A DNA stretch of 64,000 nucleotides from the NCBI GenBank assembly GCA_040384265.1, contig JAZKJM010000005.1:363166-427165 (forward strand), given 5' to 3'. Source of the DNA: Pseudomonadota bacterium. Lineage in GTDB: Bacteria > Pseudomonadota > Alphaproteobacteria > Rickettsiales > UBA3002. How positions within the stretch are numbered: position 1 is the first letter of the stretch; every line of letters starts with the position of its first letter. Below the pieces are notes generated by a model that did no database searches, was not told the DNA's origin, and worked only from the letters and a program-made list of their open reading frames with translations. Below, in pieces: positions 63,170-64,000 of the stretch. The position numbers were made by a program, and so were the translations under genes.

Positions 63170-63829
63170 TCATCGCATCATCAGTTCGAGCGGGTGGCCC
63201 AGATCAAGCACAATGCTTGTCACCGAGCCGGCAAAGCTGGTTTCCACATTGGTGATGCGGAAGGGATAAATATCACCGGCCTTAAGCGGCGCTTTCACGG
63301 GGTATTCCCGGCTCCAGACGTCTTTGCCTTGTTTGTTTTTCAGCAGCACGCGCACTGTCGGCACCGTGCGGGTGACGCTGGCATGGTTGCGTACGCTGCC
63401 GGAGATGATGAACTTCACCTTGCTGCCCTCGCCCTGCTCGCGCTCCATCGTCACATCGGAGAACACGAGGCCCTCGGTGGTTTCGACGCCGAACATGCGG
63501 TAGACACTGCCCAGCGGCGATTCCACCCAGTGCGGAAAATAGGTGCAAAAGGCGAGCACCAGCCACACCAGCACAATCACGGGTGCCGCGATTTTGAACG
63601 GGCGCGGGCTGATGTCGCGCTTTTTAAGGGCGGGCACATTGGCGCCCTTGGCGAGCGGCTTGATTTCAACATCCGTTGGCACAGGCGCTTGCTCGGCCGC
63701 GAGCGGATCCGGGTGGGCGACGAACCATTGGTTGGTGCATTTGCCACAACGCACCATGCGCCCGGCGGGCGGAATCATCGCATCCGCCACCAGGAATCGG
63801 GCATGGCATTGAGGGCAATCGAGAATCAT
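63170..63829 (-). CDS. MJ0042-type zinc-ribbon membrane protein (DUF3426-like)
   Basis: 219 residues. N-terminal zinc ribbon: CPQCHARFLV near residue 5 and RCGKCTNQWFV near 27. Then a Pro/Lys-rich linker, one membrane helix (about 78-98, AAPVIVLVWLVLAFCTYF) and a C-terminal beta-rich periplasmic domain (VKFIISGSVRNHA, VRVLLKNKQGKDVW). This is a common alphaproteobacterial protein of unknown role. The ATG at 63829 is directly before CPQC; further frame upstream has no support. Confidence 0.9.
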   Translation of the reverse strand: MILDCPQCHARFLVADAMIPPAGRMVRCGKCTNQWFVAHPDPLAAEQAPVPTDVEIKPLAKGANVPALKKRDISPRPFKIAAPVIVLVWLVLAFCTYFPHWVESPLGSVYRMFGVETTEGLVFSDVTMEREQGEGSKVKFIISGSVRNHASVTRTVPTVRVLLKNKQGKDVWSREYPVKAPLKAGDIYPFRITNVETSFAGSVTSIVLDLGHPLELMMR

Positions 63830-63874
63830 AGGTTTGGACAATAAACTATTTGGTGGAAACGTTCCAGCCGATAT

Positions 63875-63910
63875 ATAGGTGTTTGGCTCATTTATGAGAT
63901 AAACACCTAT
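63875..63910. repeat. Hairpin, edge cluster 1
   Basis: ATAGGTGTTT pairs with AAACACCTAT, and inside CTCAT pairs with ATGAG around TT. It is directly followed by a second hairpin. It lies about 45 bases upstream of the zinc-ribbon gene's start codon. Confidence 0.7.
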
Positions 63911-63939
63911 CAAACCCGTCGCCGAGAGCGGCGGGTTTG
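63911..63939. repeat. Hairpin, edge cluster 2
   Basis: CAAACCCGTCGC pairs with GCGGCGGGTTTG, with one G-T pair. Terminator-like, but with no T-run beyond GGGTTTG. It touches hairpin 1 and lies 21 bases before hairpin 3. Confidence 0.65.
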
Positions 63940-63960
63940 CGCCGCGCACGCGAGCGAGAC

Positions 63961-63987
63961 AAAAAAATAATGTCCCATTATTTTTTT
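63961..63987. repeat. AT-rich perfect palindrome, edge cluster 3
   Basis: AAAAAAATAATG and CATTATTTTTTT flank TCC: a perfect 12-bp stem. Its base composition is unlike the surrounding GC-rich DNA. On either strand it ends in seven T, so it could terminate a transcript from either side. Confidence 0.7.
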
Positions 63988-64000
63988 ACCCCTATAGATG

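Noticed and set aside
1-64000. CRISPR array
   Set aside because: No series of regularly spaced direct repeats was seen; all repeats found are palindromic and dispersed.

Overview
The window is a GC-rich, gene-dense piece of an alphaproteobacterial chromosome. The evidence is the gene content and order. There is a class I (archaeal-type) lysyl-tRNA synthetase, a gyrA-coaD-PPIase-PPIase-queA-tgt operon, a metX-metW pair divergent from chorismate mutase-hisC-tyrA, argH-small lipoprotein-lysA, and a 7Fe ferredoxin apparently next to a CarD-like gene. I cannot place it below class level. No transposase, integrase, plasmid gene or CRISPR array was seen.

Layout: 1-4.1 kb holds the start of a Lys/Ala-rich protein, fdxA, ccmC, mazG and a TPR lipoprotein. 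4.1-8.5 kb is pyrB, pyrC, pyrF, split between pyrB and pyrC by an opposite-strand, AT-richer toxin/immunity-like cassette. 8.5-11.4 kb holds a membrane protein, an AGCS symporter and tRNA-Lys. 11.4-20.4 kb is the gyrA-to-tgt operon (queuosine, protein folding, CoA, gyrase), two small unknowns and argG. 20.5-29 kb holds a membrane glycosyltransferase, a lone pilin-like protein, ppa, a lytic transglycosylase, a structured non-coding region, a degenerate histidine kinase and a CnrHYX-like ECF sigma cluster. 29-33.7 kb is Met, His, Tyr and Phe synthesis. 33.9-39.4 kb is one tightly overlapping operon, exbB-exbD-exbD-tonB-rfbB-rfbD-rfbC-HAD. 39.5-47 kb holds Trm112, tRNA-Gly, small proteins, apaG, argE, a ubiquinone hydroxylase, a glycosyltransferase and a methyltransferase. 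47-55 kb holds rsmC-rsuA, a DegT-OGT-like operon, and a two-component system overlapping rfbA. 55-64 kb holds a double SPOR-like protein, lysK, a NagD-like HAD, argH, lptM-like, lysA, hpt and a zinc-ribbon/DUF3426 membrane protein.

The cell-envelope theme is strong. dTDP-rhamnose synthesis is complete (rfbA/B/C/D) but split over two operons, and several glycosyltransferases lie near by. Intergenic spaces carry at least four families of dispersed palindromic repeats.

The best candidates for something undescribed are four. First, the orphan toxin with two tandem immunity-like genes interrupting the pyr cluster. Second, a tRNA-guanine transglycosylase that lacks all three zinc-binding cysteines. 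Third, an intergenic RNA locus at 25.16-25.54 kb with a 28-nt near-perfect inverted repeat, a promoter-like box and a terminator. Fourth, a histidine-kinase-like protein without the phospho-acceptor histidine.
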